From positions 53,917,952 to 53,981,951 of the forward strand of contig CM075941.1 in NCBI GenBank assembly GCA_038030265.1: 64,000 nt of DNA, given 5' to 3'. Shown here in pieces: positions 10,384-21,566 of this stretch. The notes under the pieces are model-generated. The model was not told where the DNA came from, did no database searches, and saw nothing but the letters and a program-made list of their open reading frames with translations. The position numbers were made by a program, and so were the translations under genes. The stretch's first letter is position 1. The number at the start of each line of letters is the position of its first letter. Source of the DNA: Corythucha ciliata (lineage: Eukaryota > Arthropoda > Insecta > Hemiptera > Tingidae).

Positions 10384-13345
10384 TGCTTTGTTTTTTGTTT
10401 TTTTTAACAACACCCGAGCATTTGGCAATTTAAGCCATTAAACTCCTGGCGGCCCAGTATAATTTTGCCAATTTCTGGCTGTCACTCATTGTGTCAGGTG
10501 TTCTGACATCTGTCAATTGGAGGCATCGTGGTAGGTGGTCGCTGTCCATTTCTTCAAGATGGCAGAGGGGGCACATGGAGGAGTCGACAACCCCAATGCG
10601 ATGGAGATGTTTCTGGAGGTAGTCGTGCCCTGTTGTCATCCGGAAGGAAGCCACAAACTCGTCGCGGGGCAAGTTGGAGGAAAGTGGCGCGCTCAAAAGC
10701 TGCCGCCATTGCCGGCCCTCGGCCAGAGCTTCCCAAACCCTCCTGGCCTCACCCACAACCTTGACTGGAGCAGATTCTCTTTGCTGAGCTGAGGGATATG
10801 GCTGAGTCTCCATGGACCCACGTTTCGCCAGTGCATCGGCTCTTTCATTTCCATGGAGATCATAGTGACTGGGGATCCACTGGAGGACGATCCTCCCGCC
10901 ACCCTCGATCAGCTGGTCAATCCGGTCCCGAGCCTCCACAACTCCGGCGTCGTCAGACGGCCGTCTCGAGCCAATGGAGAGGATCGCTGCCTGGGAGTCG
11001 ATAAAAAAGACAACCCGCGATGGACAGTCGCGGCCGATCCTCTCCAACGCAAGGCAAACTGCCTTGACCTCGCCGTCAAAGCTTGTCGCCTGGCCACCAA
11101 CCGGAGCATACAGCTCAAAATCTCCACAGTAGGCCCCAGCTCCTGCGTTCTTGCTTGCATCCAGGGCTGACCCATCGGTGTAGATGTGTAACCACTCGCT
11201 GCTGGGGTATCGTAGGGTTATGGTTTCCTGAGCTAGGCTTCGTAATATAAGATTGGGGGTTTCCCCTTTCTTAACCCTCTCAACTAGCTCAGTCTCCGTA
11301 TGGGCAATATTTAGTCTGCGTGGTGGGATCGGCTGCCGGGGCCCTCGTATGATGCCGTACTTCTCAACCATGTCCTCCACTCTGCTGCTTAGTTGTTGCT
11401 GGGTCACTAGGCGCTGCGACGAGGTCTCCTGCGTATCCCAATATTCAACTCCGAGGCTCTTCATGCGGTCTACGAACTTGATGGCAGCAATATCCCTTCG
11501 GACCTGCAATGGCTCAACATCCGATTGGATTTCCATTGCCGCAATGGGGGCTGACTTTGCTCCACCTGTAATCAGCCTCAGTGCCTCATTTTGCAGTGTG
11601 TCGAGGGGCTTTAGCGCACAATCAGAGGCGGTTACCAGGACCTCAGCTCCATATTCTATGCAGGGTCGCACATACGTTTTGTAGGTCAAGGCCAGGAGGT
11701 CCTGATTGGCTCCCCACTTGACTGCTGCCAGTCTCCTAAGTAGTCCTAGCCTCTTCTCTCCCTGTTGTACGAGCTTCTCGACATGCTTCTTCCAGCAGAG
11801 CCTACTATCCAGCTGGATGACCAGGTATGCGGCTGGGTCTGATTGAGGAAGTGAGGCGCCGTTGAAGAGCAGGTTTACTTGCGGGCGTCAAGTCGACAAG
11901 CTGAAAACCTGAAATTCCGATTTTTGTGGGTTTACATCCATCCGATTTTCCTTTACCCAGCTGTCTAAAGCCCTCGGAGCATCGTCCAGGCACGCCTCAA
12001 TCGCTTCCAGGTTGCTGCTGGAGGCCCATATCATCAAATCGTCCGCATACAGCAGTGCACGAACTCCCGGTATGGCCTCCAATTTTGCCACCACGTCGTC
12101 AATCATGATGCTGAATAAGGTGGGACTTAGCACTGCGCCCTGGGGAACTCCAAGGCGGGTCTGCCGGTACGGTGAGCAAACGCTTCGGTACTTCACTCTG
12201 ATCCACCGTTGTGAGAGGAACGAACGAATGGTCTCATACATATTCCCAGATATGCCCAATCCCAGAATCTTTTCCAGCAATCGCTCCCTCCAGACCCGGT
12301 CAAAGGCCGTTCTAAAGTCTACAAACACAGCTATTGTACTTTGCTTACGGTGGAATGCATTTTTGACTTCCTGGGACAGGTAAGCCACATGTTCAATGGT
12401 ATTACGGTACCGTCTGAAAGCTGCCTGCTTGTCTGATAGAAGTTGCCGTTTTTCCAAGTACAGCTGCAGCCTCTCGAGGACCATTTTCTCGTATAACTTC
12501 GAGAACATGCTTGTCAGAGCAATTGGTCTGTTACTCTCGGGGGTATTTTCGCTTTTTCCTTTCTTTGCAATGGGGATTATGTCAGCCTTTCGCCACTCAC
12601 CGGGAAGTCCCTGGGGGATCTTCTCCCTGGCCTTTGCCCCCAGGTGTTTGATAAACTCTGGCAGAATCCCATCAGATCCCGCACATTTCCTCTTGGGCGC
12701 GCTCTCGATGGCTCCCTCCAGTTCCGCGAGAGTGAACTCCGAATAGAAGAGGTTCATCTCAAGCTCATCCGGGCAAGAAGATGGCTGCCGGGTATGCAGC
12801 TTGCGTACAGCTTTAGGGCGTGGGTTACTCACTTTGGCATAATGGGCGCAGAAGTGCCTAGCAATGTCCGCATATCGTGTGAGAGTTTTCCCAGACTGAG
12901 TGACCACAGGTTTGTTTTTGGGGGCTCCCCGTTTCCCACAGAGTTCCGAGACGTACCGGTGGGCCTTCACTCCATCTTTCCTGTAATCCAGCTGCTCCAT
13001 GAAAGTTCTTACTGATCCTCGCTTGGACTGCAGGATCTCGTTCTTAAGCTTGGTGGCGGCAGCTTTTAGTTTCGTTTTGTTGTCTTGGGTAGGATGGGTT
13101 TCATACAGTGTGTCGGCAGCATTTTTTTCATCCCTCAATTCCCCTAATCTTTCATTCCAAAAGGGCTTTGCGTTTTTGACCCAGCCCCGCGGAATAGAGT
13201 CCATTGCGCTTCTCAGCACTGCAGAGCTCAGTTTGCGATAGCATGTATCAATGTTTCCTGAAAGGTCGACATTACACAGCAATTCCTCGCATTTTACTGT
13301 AAACCGCTTCCAATCAGCCTTCTTTAGGTTCCACACTGCAGCTTT
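10384..13345 (-). mobile_element. 5'-truncated LINE with reverse transcriptase and RNase H (minus strand)
   Basis: The coding part spans 13,336 down to 10,430. A short A-rich tract (AAAAAAAAC then AAAAAAC on the minus strand, 10,390-10,408) follows the stop, but the true 3' end is uncertain. The endonuclease and ORF1 are missing: the recognisable protein starts at the linker just before the reverse transcriptase. The 5' edge lies close to a MITE starting at 13,431, so insertion or truncation there is possible. Confidence 0.8.
10430..13336 (-). pseudogene. LINE ORF2 remnant: reverse transcriptase plus RNase H, frameshifted
   Basis: Reading on the minus strand from about 13,336, the linker (WNLKKADWKRF) leads into the reverse transcriptase: CAGSDGILPEF, RPIALTSMFSKLYEKM, QAAFRRYRNTIEHVAYL, FVDFRTAFDRVW, GVPQGAVLSP and the catalytic YADD at about 12,036-12,048. 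This frame stops at 11,888. The same protein continues in another frame from about 11,880 to 10,430: LTYKTYVRPCIEYG, then RNase H motifs IYTDGSALDASKNAGAG, FIDSQAAI and WIPSHYDLHGNERADALAK, then a CCHC-like CPLCHLEEMDSDHLPRC. One frameshift near 11,885 therefore separates two otherwise open halves. It is a dead copy. Base composition is more GC-rich than its surroundings. Confidence 0.85.
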
Positions 13346-13430
13346 TGGTTGGGTATCCGCGCGCGATCCTCCCTTCCTTTGTTGCTTTGTATTTGGCTAA
13401 GCCCGAGGAATTGTTTAGTTCCATTTTTTA

Positions 13431-14119
13431 AAGGCTCGTTCACAAGCTGTATGTTTGCGCAGTCTATGCAACCAATAGTATATTATACACCAAGTGCATA
13501 AAGTACGATCTTATACGCGAGTTAGTATTCAGTGCCCGAGGCGCCGCCGAGGGCAATAAAAACTACGAGCGTTTAAGATCGACTAATGCACGGAGGTGTA
13601 TGCGCTGTTTTACGCGCGACTCTCAATTACAAGAAATAAAAAAAATAGCAGAGTTCGATGCAATCTAATCGAGTGAATGTCGTTCGATGTGAGTGGCGAT
13701 TTTTATATTTCTGGTGGAGTTCCAAACTCACCTATTTTACATTCGGTTTCACTCTCTATTTGAAATGATGTTAACGATGATAACATCATAGCATGCAGCA
13801 TAATGTTATAAATAAATTACTCGATGGTATAAAAACTTACCGATTCCTCTGGACCATTGGAAAACAATTAATCAAAATAACCGCTGCTAACAACCTCTGA
13901 CGTCATCTCTGACGTCATTACTTTATGCACTTGTGCATTAGAATTTTAATGCACCGGTGAAACAGGTTTTATTTGTCCTAATGCAGATGTGCACTAAGTC
14001 ATATAAAGTGGCACTTTAATATACTAGAAGCGCGTAAACAAATTTATTCCATCGAAAAATGAAACATAGGTTGCGTAGTCACCACACAACGAAAACATAG
14101 AGCTTTGTGAACGGGACCT
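13431..14119. mobile_element. MITE of the 'CGTTCACAAGC' family
   Basis: The termini are inverted copies: AGGCTCGTTCACAAGCT at the left against AGGTCCCGTTCACAAAGCT read inward from the right. The match continues for roughly 45 bp (CTATGCAACC versus CTACGCAACC). Flanking TAAA on both sides is compatible with a short A/T target duplication, but the superfamily is not certain. No coding capacity is seen. It contains two TGACGTCA palindromes near 13,900. Confidence 0.6.
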
Positions 14120-14260
14120 AAACCCCTGAAGAAGGGCCACACATGTGTAAAATATTGCAAAATATTTGACAATGCGTTTCAATTTCCAGTTGGTCGGTTT
14201 CTAGGCAATGCTAGAAATTAATTAATATTGGAAGATATTTGTCCAGTTGGACACATGCGC

Positions 14261-14410
14261 GGCCCCGCCTTCGCAAGCTCTATGATTGAGTTGTGTGGAG
14301 TCTATGCAACCAAACAAATGTATTCCCTCGGAAAATGAAGCATTTAGATTGGTTGCATAGAGGCTACACAAAGAAAACTTGCTTGTGCAACAAGCTTGTG
14401 AACGGGCCTT
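14261..14410. mobile_element. Short hairpin MITE of the same family
   Basis: The left part (GCAAGCTCTATG, GTCTATGCAACCAAACAAATG) is repeated inverted at the right (GGTTGCATAGAGGCTACACAA, AAGCTTGTGAACGGGCCTT). It shares its ends with the 13,431-14,119 element and with two copies at 49,509-49,761. Confidence 0.55.
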
Positions 14411-14740
14411 CAACTTTCTCACTCCATATTTTTGTCGGAGAAATACAAATTCACCCCGGTTGCTGGTGGACGTTGCATTTAGTGGCGAAACAGTCATTTT
14501 CAGTCACTTTGAGAGGCTCTGACGCTCCCTTATTGGGAACGTTTTGTCAGGGATCGACAGCATTTGTCAGTCGACAATAGTAATTACCCAAAGGAGGGAC
14601 TCATGAGCAGCGTTTTTTGAAATTGGAACACAATGGGCAATTTTGGCAAGAATAAACAATATTCAAAAGTGAACGAAACCGTGTATATTCGAGTTTTTCG
14701 AGGAGTGTTTCGTGTTGTTTCGGAGAACCCGAAAATGGAC

Positions 14741-16940
14741 CAGTGGCGTAGGTAGGAATTTGTCCTGGGGGGGGGGATCAGATTGAAATCTTGGAAGGGT
14801 GAGGGGAGGGGGGGTAATTTCACATTTTAGTCATCATTCCACCTAGCCAGCACACTCTTGAATCTGGACATTTTGTTGGCCTCATGATAGACTCAATCTC
14901 TAAGTTAGTGGCGATTTTTGGACTCTACCCGCAAATTAGCGCTTTTTCGGCCGAGTGTATCGTTCTTCTCAATTTCATCCGCAGATTAGCGGTTTTGCCC
15001 CACCCCCTCCCATAGCCATGAATTGGCGTATTTTCTCAACTTTAGCAGCAAAGTATCGTTTTTATCCCGTGAGTGATGTTTCTTAATTATCCACGAGTTT
15101 TGGCGTTTTCCTCAATTTTAGCAGCATATTACCGATTTTTTAAATTTTTTTTTACCAGGGGATTAGCACTTTTCTCAGTTTTAGCTGGAAATTAACGTTT
15201 TTTTTAAGTGTTTTCCACAATATTAGCCGCAAAATAGGGGGACTTTTCATGAATTAGGATTTCTTTGGTTCACCATTCACAATGCATGAGCGATTTTTCT
15301 CAGTTTACTCGCGAATTTGCGGTTTCTTCACCTATTGCCATAAATTGGCGCTTTTTTTCAATTTCAGCCTGAAAAGTTGCCTTCAGAATCCGCAAATTGG
15401 CGTATATTCCGTTTTTGGCGCAAATTAGAATTTTTCTCAATTTTAACCGCGAATTAGCGCTTTTTCTAAATTGTAGCGGCGACGCGTCGTAGCGTTTCAA
15501 ACCTGTGAATTAGCGAATTTTCTCAATTTCAGTCACAAATTGGCGTTTGGCGCAATTTTAGCTGTAAATTGGCGATTTTTCCCATTTTTAGCCGCGATTT
15601 AGCGATTTACTCAATTTTTAGGCTTAAAATTAACCTTTCTCTTAATTTTTACCAGGCTGATGATTTTATTTTCTAAATATTACCCGCAAATAAGCGGGTT
15701 TTCTCATTTTACCACCGCATTAGCAATTTTATAAAACTTTTATAGGTATAGATTATTGCTTCACGGCAGTTCTAGCTGTGAATTAACCATGCATGAATTT
15801 GCCATTTTCCTAAATTTTAGTCTAAAAAATGCCTTCAGAAGGTGCGAATTTAAATTATAAATGTAAATTTTTTGTTCAAACCTTTTTCAAACCAAAAAAT
15901 TTACAACTATCCATCCATTTCTGTCAAAAAATCATCATTTTAAAATTATAAATTTCACGAGAATTAGTGATGTCTCTCAATTTTAGCAGCGAATTTTCGC
16001 TTTTTCTAAATTTTAGCAGCGTGGTAGCATTCACAACCCGAGCATTACCTACCGAGTTTTGTCAATTTTTGCCAAGAATTGGCGTTTGACTCAATTTAAG
16101 CTGCAAATTAGCAATTTTTTTCATTTTTAACTGGGAATTAGCACTTTTCCCCAATTTGAACTGAAAATTAACGTTTTTCTTAATTTTGGCTGTGCTATAA
16201 TTGGTGATTTTTTCAATTTTTGCCGCGAATTAGTGATTTTCTTCATTTTGTATCCGCGTATTAACGTTTTTCCACAACTTTATATCTGCAAATTGCAAAT
16301 TAGCGATTTTTCCCAATGTCAGCTGTGAAATATCGTTTTGTGAGAATTTTGCGGCCATTCAGCCTCCTATTCCCTTTTTCATACGCGAATGGGCGATTTA
16401 AGCCATTTCAGTTGTGAATTTGCCATTTTTGTCCAATTTAACCTGAAAGCGTCTTTTATTTGTCAATATTATAGCGTGTTTTCTCAACTTTGACTGCGGA
16501 GTTTGCCCAAATACAACACTTTTGCGTTGATTTCCACAATTTTTTCGTAGAGTGGCCTCCATGTACCGCGAATCAGCGATTTTTTTCTTAATTTTAGTCT
16601 GGAAGTTGCATCGCGAGACTATGAATCAGCGCTTTTTAGCAGCTATAGCCACGAATATTACCGATTTTTGTCTGATAGAGGGTCCGGGGCGACCCTCTCC
16701 CCCGTACCTCGGTACACTACTACGTTGGGTCTGAAGTCCAAGGAAAAAGCTGGACGTACTCGGACCTTTTCGGGCTGCTTCAAGTCCAGAAAATCTGCTA
16801 AACCCAACTTCAACGTGAAACGCTAATTTTTGGAGATTTTATGGGGCTCTTCGTTATGACAGTGCTGCTTCGTTCGTATACTTGTAGCTCTGGGGGGGGG
16901 GATCTATCCCCCATATCCCCCCCCCGTACCTACGCCCCTG
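14741..16940. mobile_element. Complete 2.2-kb non-autonomous hAT element filled with a ~30-bp repeat array
   Basis: Perfect 8-bp target duplications AAATGGAC flank it at 14,733-14,740 and 16,941-16,948. The ends are CAGTGGCGTAGGTA at the left and, read inward from the right, CAGGGGCGTAGGTA. An 8-bp duplication and CAG-starting ends are typical of hAT transposons. G-runs of 9 or more lie just inside both ends. No transposase is encoded; most of the interior is the degenerate array listed separately. A related copy lies at 58,682. Confidence 0.92.
14890..16720. repeat. Degenerate tandem array, period about 29-30 bp
   Basis: Dozens of imperfect units share an AATTAGCG core, a T-tract and a CTCAATTTTAGC core, then a short GC-rich spacer (GCCGCG-like). 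Adjacent good units start at 15,423 and 15,452. Degeneracy is strong, and single units range from about 20 to 50 bp because of indels. The array carries no ORF of note. Confidence 0.85.
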
Positions 16941-16948
16941 AAATGGAC

Positions 16949-17169
16949 ACTGATACACGAACGTTTTGGGCTGGGACCGGGGCTATATTTCTCGGTTGAC
17001 CATGGTCCGAGGAACTCATGAGCCAAGCCCGGCTTGAACCAGTAACCCTCCCCGCTCCTTTACTAAGCTTTAGAGGGTGGTTTTGATGATGTTTTTGCAA
17101 GAGTACCTTCCAATCCACTAAGGGGGGGGGGGCATGGTTTTACGCACGGTCGTCCGAACTTTCGATGAA
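16949..17169. other. Short spacer between the hAT element and the next LINE
   Basis: No gene seen. It includes a G10 run near 17,121. Confidence 0.4.
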
Positions 17170-17645
17170 ACAAAGGCGAAACGAATATAAACTTCAGTCG
17201 TGTACTAGAGTCCACCGCGATAGGAACTATTTCATATCGTTGTGAGTGCTTCTCGTCGCCAAATTATTAGTTTCTCACAAGTTTTGTGTTTACCCCAATA
17301 ATAATAACGTTAGTAAATTAACTCTTTACAAATAGTGAAAAGTGCATAATACTTTCACCAAACACTCCAAGTCTGCTCGACGGAATGTCGGAAGGCCCTA
17401 CCCCCCCCTCCATCCTTGGGGGAAGGGTTGGTGGACCCTTTCAATGTCATACTGGGAACGCCGCGAGAAAGTGAGCTCTCATCCACAGGTAAAAAATCTC
17501 GCAAACATGAGGATGACCCTCTCCCAGAAAAAGAGCAAAAAAAAAAAAAAAAATTAGAGTCACATTAAACCAAAGTCCAAATCCTGTCACGACAAAGAAC
17601 AGGTATTCGCTTCTTGCGGAGAACACAAACGAAATTCCGTCCTCC

Positions 17646-18605
17646 ATGGAAACCAACACAATTAGCCCTCGTAAAGAAAAGATACCACCTATATTCCTAC
17701 AAGAAAAAACGCTAAACTACCAGAAGGTCGTGAGTGATTTGAAAATACATTGCAAAGAAGAATTTTCAACCAGAATGACCAAAAGTGCTCTGAAAATTGT
17801 GTTGCAAACTTCCGATGACTTTCGATCGGTCACAAAATTCTTCGACACCGAGAAAATACCTTATCATACCTACAGGTCGCCAAATGAAAATAAAACCGTC
17901 GAAGTAGCCATAAGAGGCGTTCCGTTTTCCCTCACGGAAAAGGAAATCGAGGAAGAATTGATTCACTTATCGTATCCCGTCAAAAAAGTAACGCGGTTGC
18001 TCAATAAAGACAAGCTCCAGACCCCCATTTGTTTTGTTTCCTTGGAAAGAACATCAGAAAATGAACAAAAAATCTTAGGCCTTACAAGGCTGTGCTATTC
18101 GGTAGTCAGCGTTGAGCCTCGGCGAAAACCAAATGTCATCCCGCAATGTAAAAATTGCCAGCGATTTCATCATACGCAAAATTATTGCAAGCTTCCTAGT
18201 CGATGCGTCAAATGCGACGGCAACCACCACTACAAGGATTGCTCAAAAAATAAAGAAACGTTACCAACCTGCGTAAATTGCGGTAAAAGCCATCCGGCGA
18301 ATTACAGGGGATGTGAGTACTACCTTCATATCAAACAGCAGAGGCGGAAAAACGATACGGGAAATACATCCGAGGCAAAGCTCAACAAAGTTACCACCCC
18401 AAACCTACATCCCTTCACCTCTCGCTCGTTCGCAGATGTTACTCGAAGACCCCAGAACCAAATTCCCACAAAACGCCCGGAAAACGAACCGGCCACAGAG
18501 GACTTAATTACTTCTGTAGTGTCGACTGTCCTCCGATCCTTAGAGCCTTTCCTACCAAAAATCATCTCATTCCTCCTCCAACTCGTAACAAGTCATGAAC
18601 GCTAA
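17646..18605 (+). pseudogene. Jockey-type ORF1 (gag-like, zinc knuckles)
   Basis: The listed frame starts at the ATG at 17,646, but gag-like sequence continues upstream without a break (NRYSLLAENTNE at about 17,598-17,633). It is probably joined to an N-terminal part (KKSRKHEDDPLPEKEQ, about 17,485-17,535) that is out of frame because of the A17 run at 17,537-17,553. The central region matches the PRE_C2HC style (VAIRGVPFSLTEKEIEEEL). It is followed by three zinc knuckles: CKNCQRFHHTQNYC, CVKCDGNHHYKDC and CVNCGKSHPANYRGC. The role is packaging of the LINE RNA. Confidence 0.75.
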
Positions 18606-18628
18606 CCACCATTGTATCGAACCCTACA

Positions 18629-21469
18629 GTGAACTTACGTCAAATAAACATCCTAAACTGGAATGCAAATCGTATTATCGGCAAACAAAATGAGCTCAAA
18701 ATTTTCTTACAGGAACACAATATATCCATAGCATGCTTAACCGAAACACACCTTCAGGAAGCCGACAGTTTCAGAATACAGGGGTACTTAACGCACAGGT
18801 ACGATCGTTCGGAAGGAAGGTCGTGGGGAGGCGTGGCCATCCTCGTCAAAAGAAGTATCCCCCACACTGAACTTTACCTTCCCAGAACAAACAATATAGA
18901 AGCCACTGGGATAACTATCCATTCAATCCCTAAAATCAACATCACAGCGGTGTACAGGCCCCCCAATAAACGCCTGACCTGCGCTGCTCTGCAATGGCAG
19001 ACACCTGCTGCTAGGAGATCTGAATGCGAAAAATACCGCGTGGGGGTGCCGGAACACCAACGTAGCCGGGCGACTACTTCTAGAGCTTTCTTCCCGTCAC
19101 AATTATGACGTTGTTGCACCATCCGATCCAACGTTCTTTAGGGAAAACTCAAACCCGGATATCCTGGACATCGGCGTTACGAAGGGACTCTCCATGCAAA
19201 CTTCCACCAGAACAGTACCGGAGCTCTGCTCCGATCATTCTCCAACAATTACTTCACTCGGATCCACTCCTATCCACCACCAAACTCGAAATAAACTGAT
19301 CAAAGGCCCAATAAATTGGCATGCATACAGAACCTACTTAAACCAAAACTTAACGATAAACTACAACCAGTGTTCTCCCGAAGAAATAGACAAATCTATA
19401 AGCGATTTTATAACCACACTCAAAGAAGCTGTCGCAGACTCCGAAAGCCCTCCAAACCCAAGAAAGCCCGTGAGCTTTGTCGAACACGTTCCAACCTCCA
19501 TCCTCGAACAAATAAAATATAAAAACAGCCTTAGAAGACAATGGCAAAGGTCCAGAGAGCAAACTCTGAAGATAGAAATAAATCGACTACAAAAACAAGT
19601 CAAGGAGGACCTGGAGAAACACCGGTACAACAGATATGCCCATTACGTGGAAAATGTACACCCCGAGGACAACTCCTTATGGAAAGCCACTCGCCAACTC
19701 ACGAGAAAAGAAAACACTATCCCCGCGATACACCACAACGAGAGCGTTATAACTTCGGAAGGGGAAAAGTGCGAGATTTTCTCCGAATACTACGCTAACG
19801 TATTCTCTGAAGCAGCGGAATCTATCGATAAAACCCATGATCTCTGTTTCTCAGAACCAAGGGCGGATCTGGGACCTCTCTCAGGGGGGGGTAATCGAAA
19901 CCCCTCCCCTCCCCCAGTACACCACCACCACCTGCCCACCACTCCCCTTCCCCCATGTTTTGAGAGATTTTCCAAGCTCCAGGGGGAGGGGGGGTAATTC
20001 TGCTGTTACCCCCCCCCCCCTTAGATCCGCCTATGCTCAGAACAGGTGAACACGCCGCTCCACTCAGCTGAGCTACCCTTAGATTATGTAACCCCAACCG
20101 AACTAAAGAGGCTTCTCAAGGACCTGGCCTCGAAAAAAAGCCCTGGACACGACGGAATCCCTCCAATATTAATAAAAAAACTACCAAAGAAAGGGATGAT
20201 GGCAATATTAAATATTTTCAATCAGTGTCTGAGAACTGGATACTTCCCAACCACGTGGAAAATAGCCGAAGTAGTAGTGTTCGCAAAAGCAAGAAAAAAT
20301 AAGAAGCTGGTAGAGAACTATCGTCCCATCAGTCTTCTTCCGATCCTTGGAAAGCTGTTTGAAAAATGTATTCAACGTAGACTCACGCCTTTTGTCACTG
20401 ACCTCATCCCAAAACAGCAATGCGGATTCATCCCTCACCATTCGGCCATACATCAAGCGTACAGAGTAACAGAAGATATCACTAGGGGCTTCGAAAATAA
20501 AATGAACACAGTCAGTGTCTTCCTGGACCTTGAAAAAGCTTTTGATAAAGTATGGCATGAGGGACTCAAGTTCAAATTGAAACAAGCCGGGCTTCCAAAA
20601 TATATATACGATATACTGTGTGCCTTCCTGACTCGCAGGTCCTTTTTCGTCAGAATAAACAACAGTGTCTCCACGACGAAACATATCCGTGCTGGAACTC
20701 CGCAAGGCTCAGTTCTATCACCCATTCTCTTCAATATATACACGAGCGATCTTCCTGCTCCGCGGAACGTCCAAATTGCTACATTCGCGGACGACACCAC
20801 CATATACGCGATCAATGAAAATAAATCGAGGCACGAGACGCAGTTCAACATGCTTTGCAGGAAATCCAGCAGTACATGAGAAAGTGGAAGATCACCCTCA
20901 ACCACAAGAAATGTGTAGCGAAAATTTTCACTCTTCGCTTTCCAAATAATCCTCCAGAACTCCGAGTGGGCAACACCAACCTCAAATGGAACGGCAATAA
21001 AGCTTCGGTGCGATACCTGGGCCTCCATCTTGACAGAAGGCTAACGTGGGAAAAACACATTAGCAAAAAAGTGGGAGAAGGCTATGCAAGGCAGCGGCAA
21101 CTGTACTCCATACTAAACAGAAAAAGCAGGTTGAAACCAGAATTCTGTATACTCGTGTACAAATCTATAATCCGACCATTGATGCTATATGGGAGCGAAG
21201 TGTGGGGAGCTGCTGCAAAGTCAAAATTGTTCAAGCTACAGGTCATCCAAAATAAAATACTAAGGGCGGCGGCAGATGCACCCTGGTTCGTCAGAAACTC
21301 CCAGCTCCACAGGGAATTAAACCTGCCCTCGATCAGAGAACACATCGTCGCGAAGTTCAAAAAATTTCACGCAAACCTGCCGGCCGTGGAACGAGCGGTC
21401 TATTATTCGTTGGGCAAACGGATAGCTAAAAGATTACGACCCCGTCTACTCCAAGACCAACTCATGTGA
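18629..21469 (+). pseudogene. Jockey-type ORF2: endonuclease plus reverse transcriptase, multiply broken
   Basis: The endonuclease starts with ILNWNANRIIGKQNELK and TETHLQ. Its frame is lost by a small indel or deletion near 18,980-19,010 and recovers as LLLGDLNAKNTAWG and SDHSP in other frames. The reverse transcriptase then reads SPGHDGIPPIL, YRPISLLPILGKLFEK, CGFIPHHSAIHQ, VFLDLEKAFDKVWHEG and GTPQGSVLSPILFN, with a catalytic FADD near 20,790. A second frameshift occurs at about 20,855, and the C-terminal part runs to 21,469. The MITE at 19,858-20,035 splits the linker before the reverse transcriptase; removing it leaves the frame intact there. Confidence 0.83.
19858..20035. mobile_element. 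178-bp hAT-type MITE inside the LINE ORF2
   Basis: The 8-bp target duplication CTCAGAAC occurs at 19,850-19,857 and 20,036-20,043. The terminal repeats are CAAGGGCGGATCT at the left and CATAGGCGGATCT read inward from the right. G- and C-runs lie inside the ends. No coding capacity. Confidence 0.92.
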
Positions 21470-21566
21470 TAATTACTGTGATATAGTTATTTAGTACAAA
21501 TTGTTGTTCGTTGTACTTGTGAAACCTTTTAAGGTTGGTCTAGTAATTAAAAAAAAAAAAAAAAAA

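Larger units (their letters stand above)
17170..21566 (+). mobile_element. Jockey-type LINE, frameshifted and interrupted by a MITE
   Basis: It carries a 5' leader, a gag-like ORF1 with zinc knuckles, an ORF2 with endonuclease and reverse transcriptase but no RNase H, a short 3' UTR and a poly(A) tail (about 21,549-21,566). ORF1 with a PRE_C2HC-like region, the absence of RNase H and the short 3' UTR are typical of the Jockey clade. The 5' boundary is approximate. The MITE at 19,858-20,035 was inserted later. Confidence 0.85.

Noticed and set aside
14890..16720. CRISPR-like appearance of regular ~30-bp repeats
   Set aside because: Units are degenerate and directly abutting with no unique spacers, no cas genes are present, and the genome is eukaryotic. 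The array lies within an hAT element.
14670..17000. A ~40-codon open frame that runs across the hAT empty site (VRVFRGVFRVVSENP-like)
   Set aside because: Short, no known domain, no splice support. Open by chance is likely.
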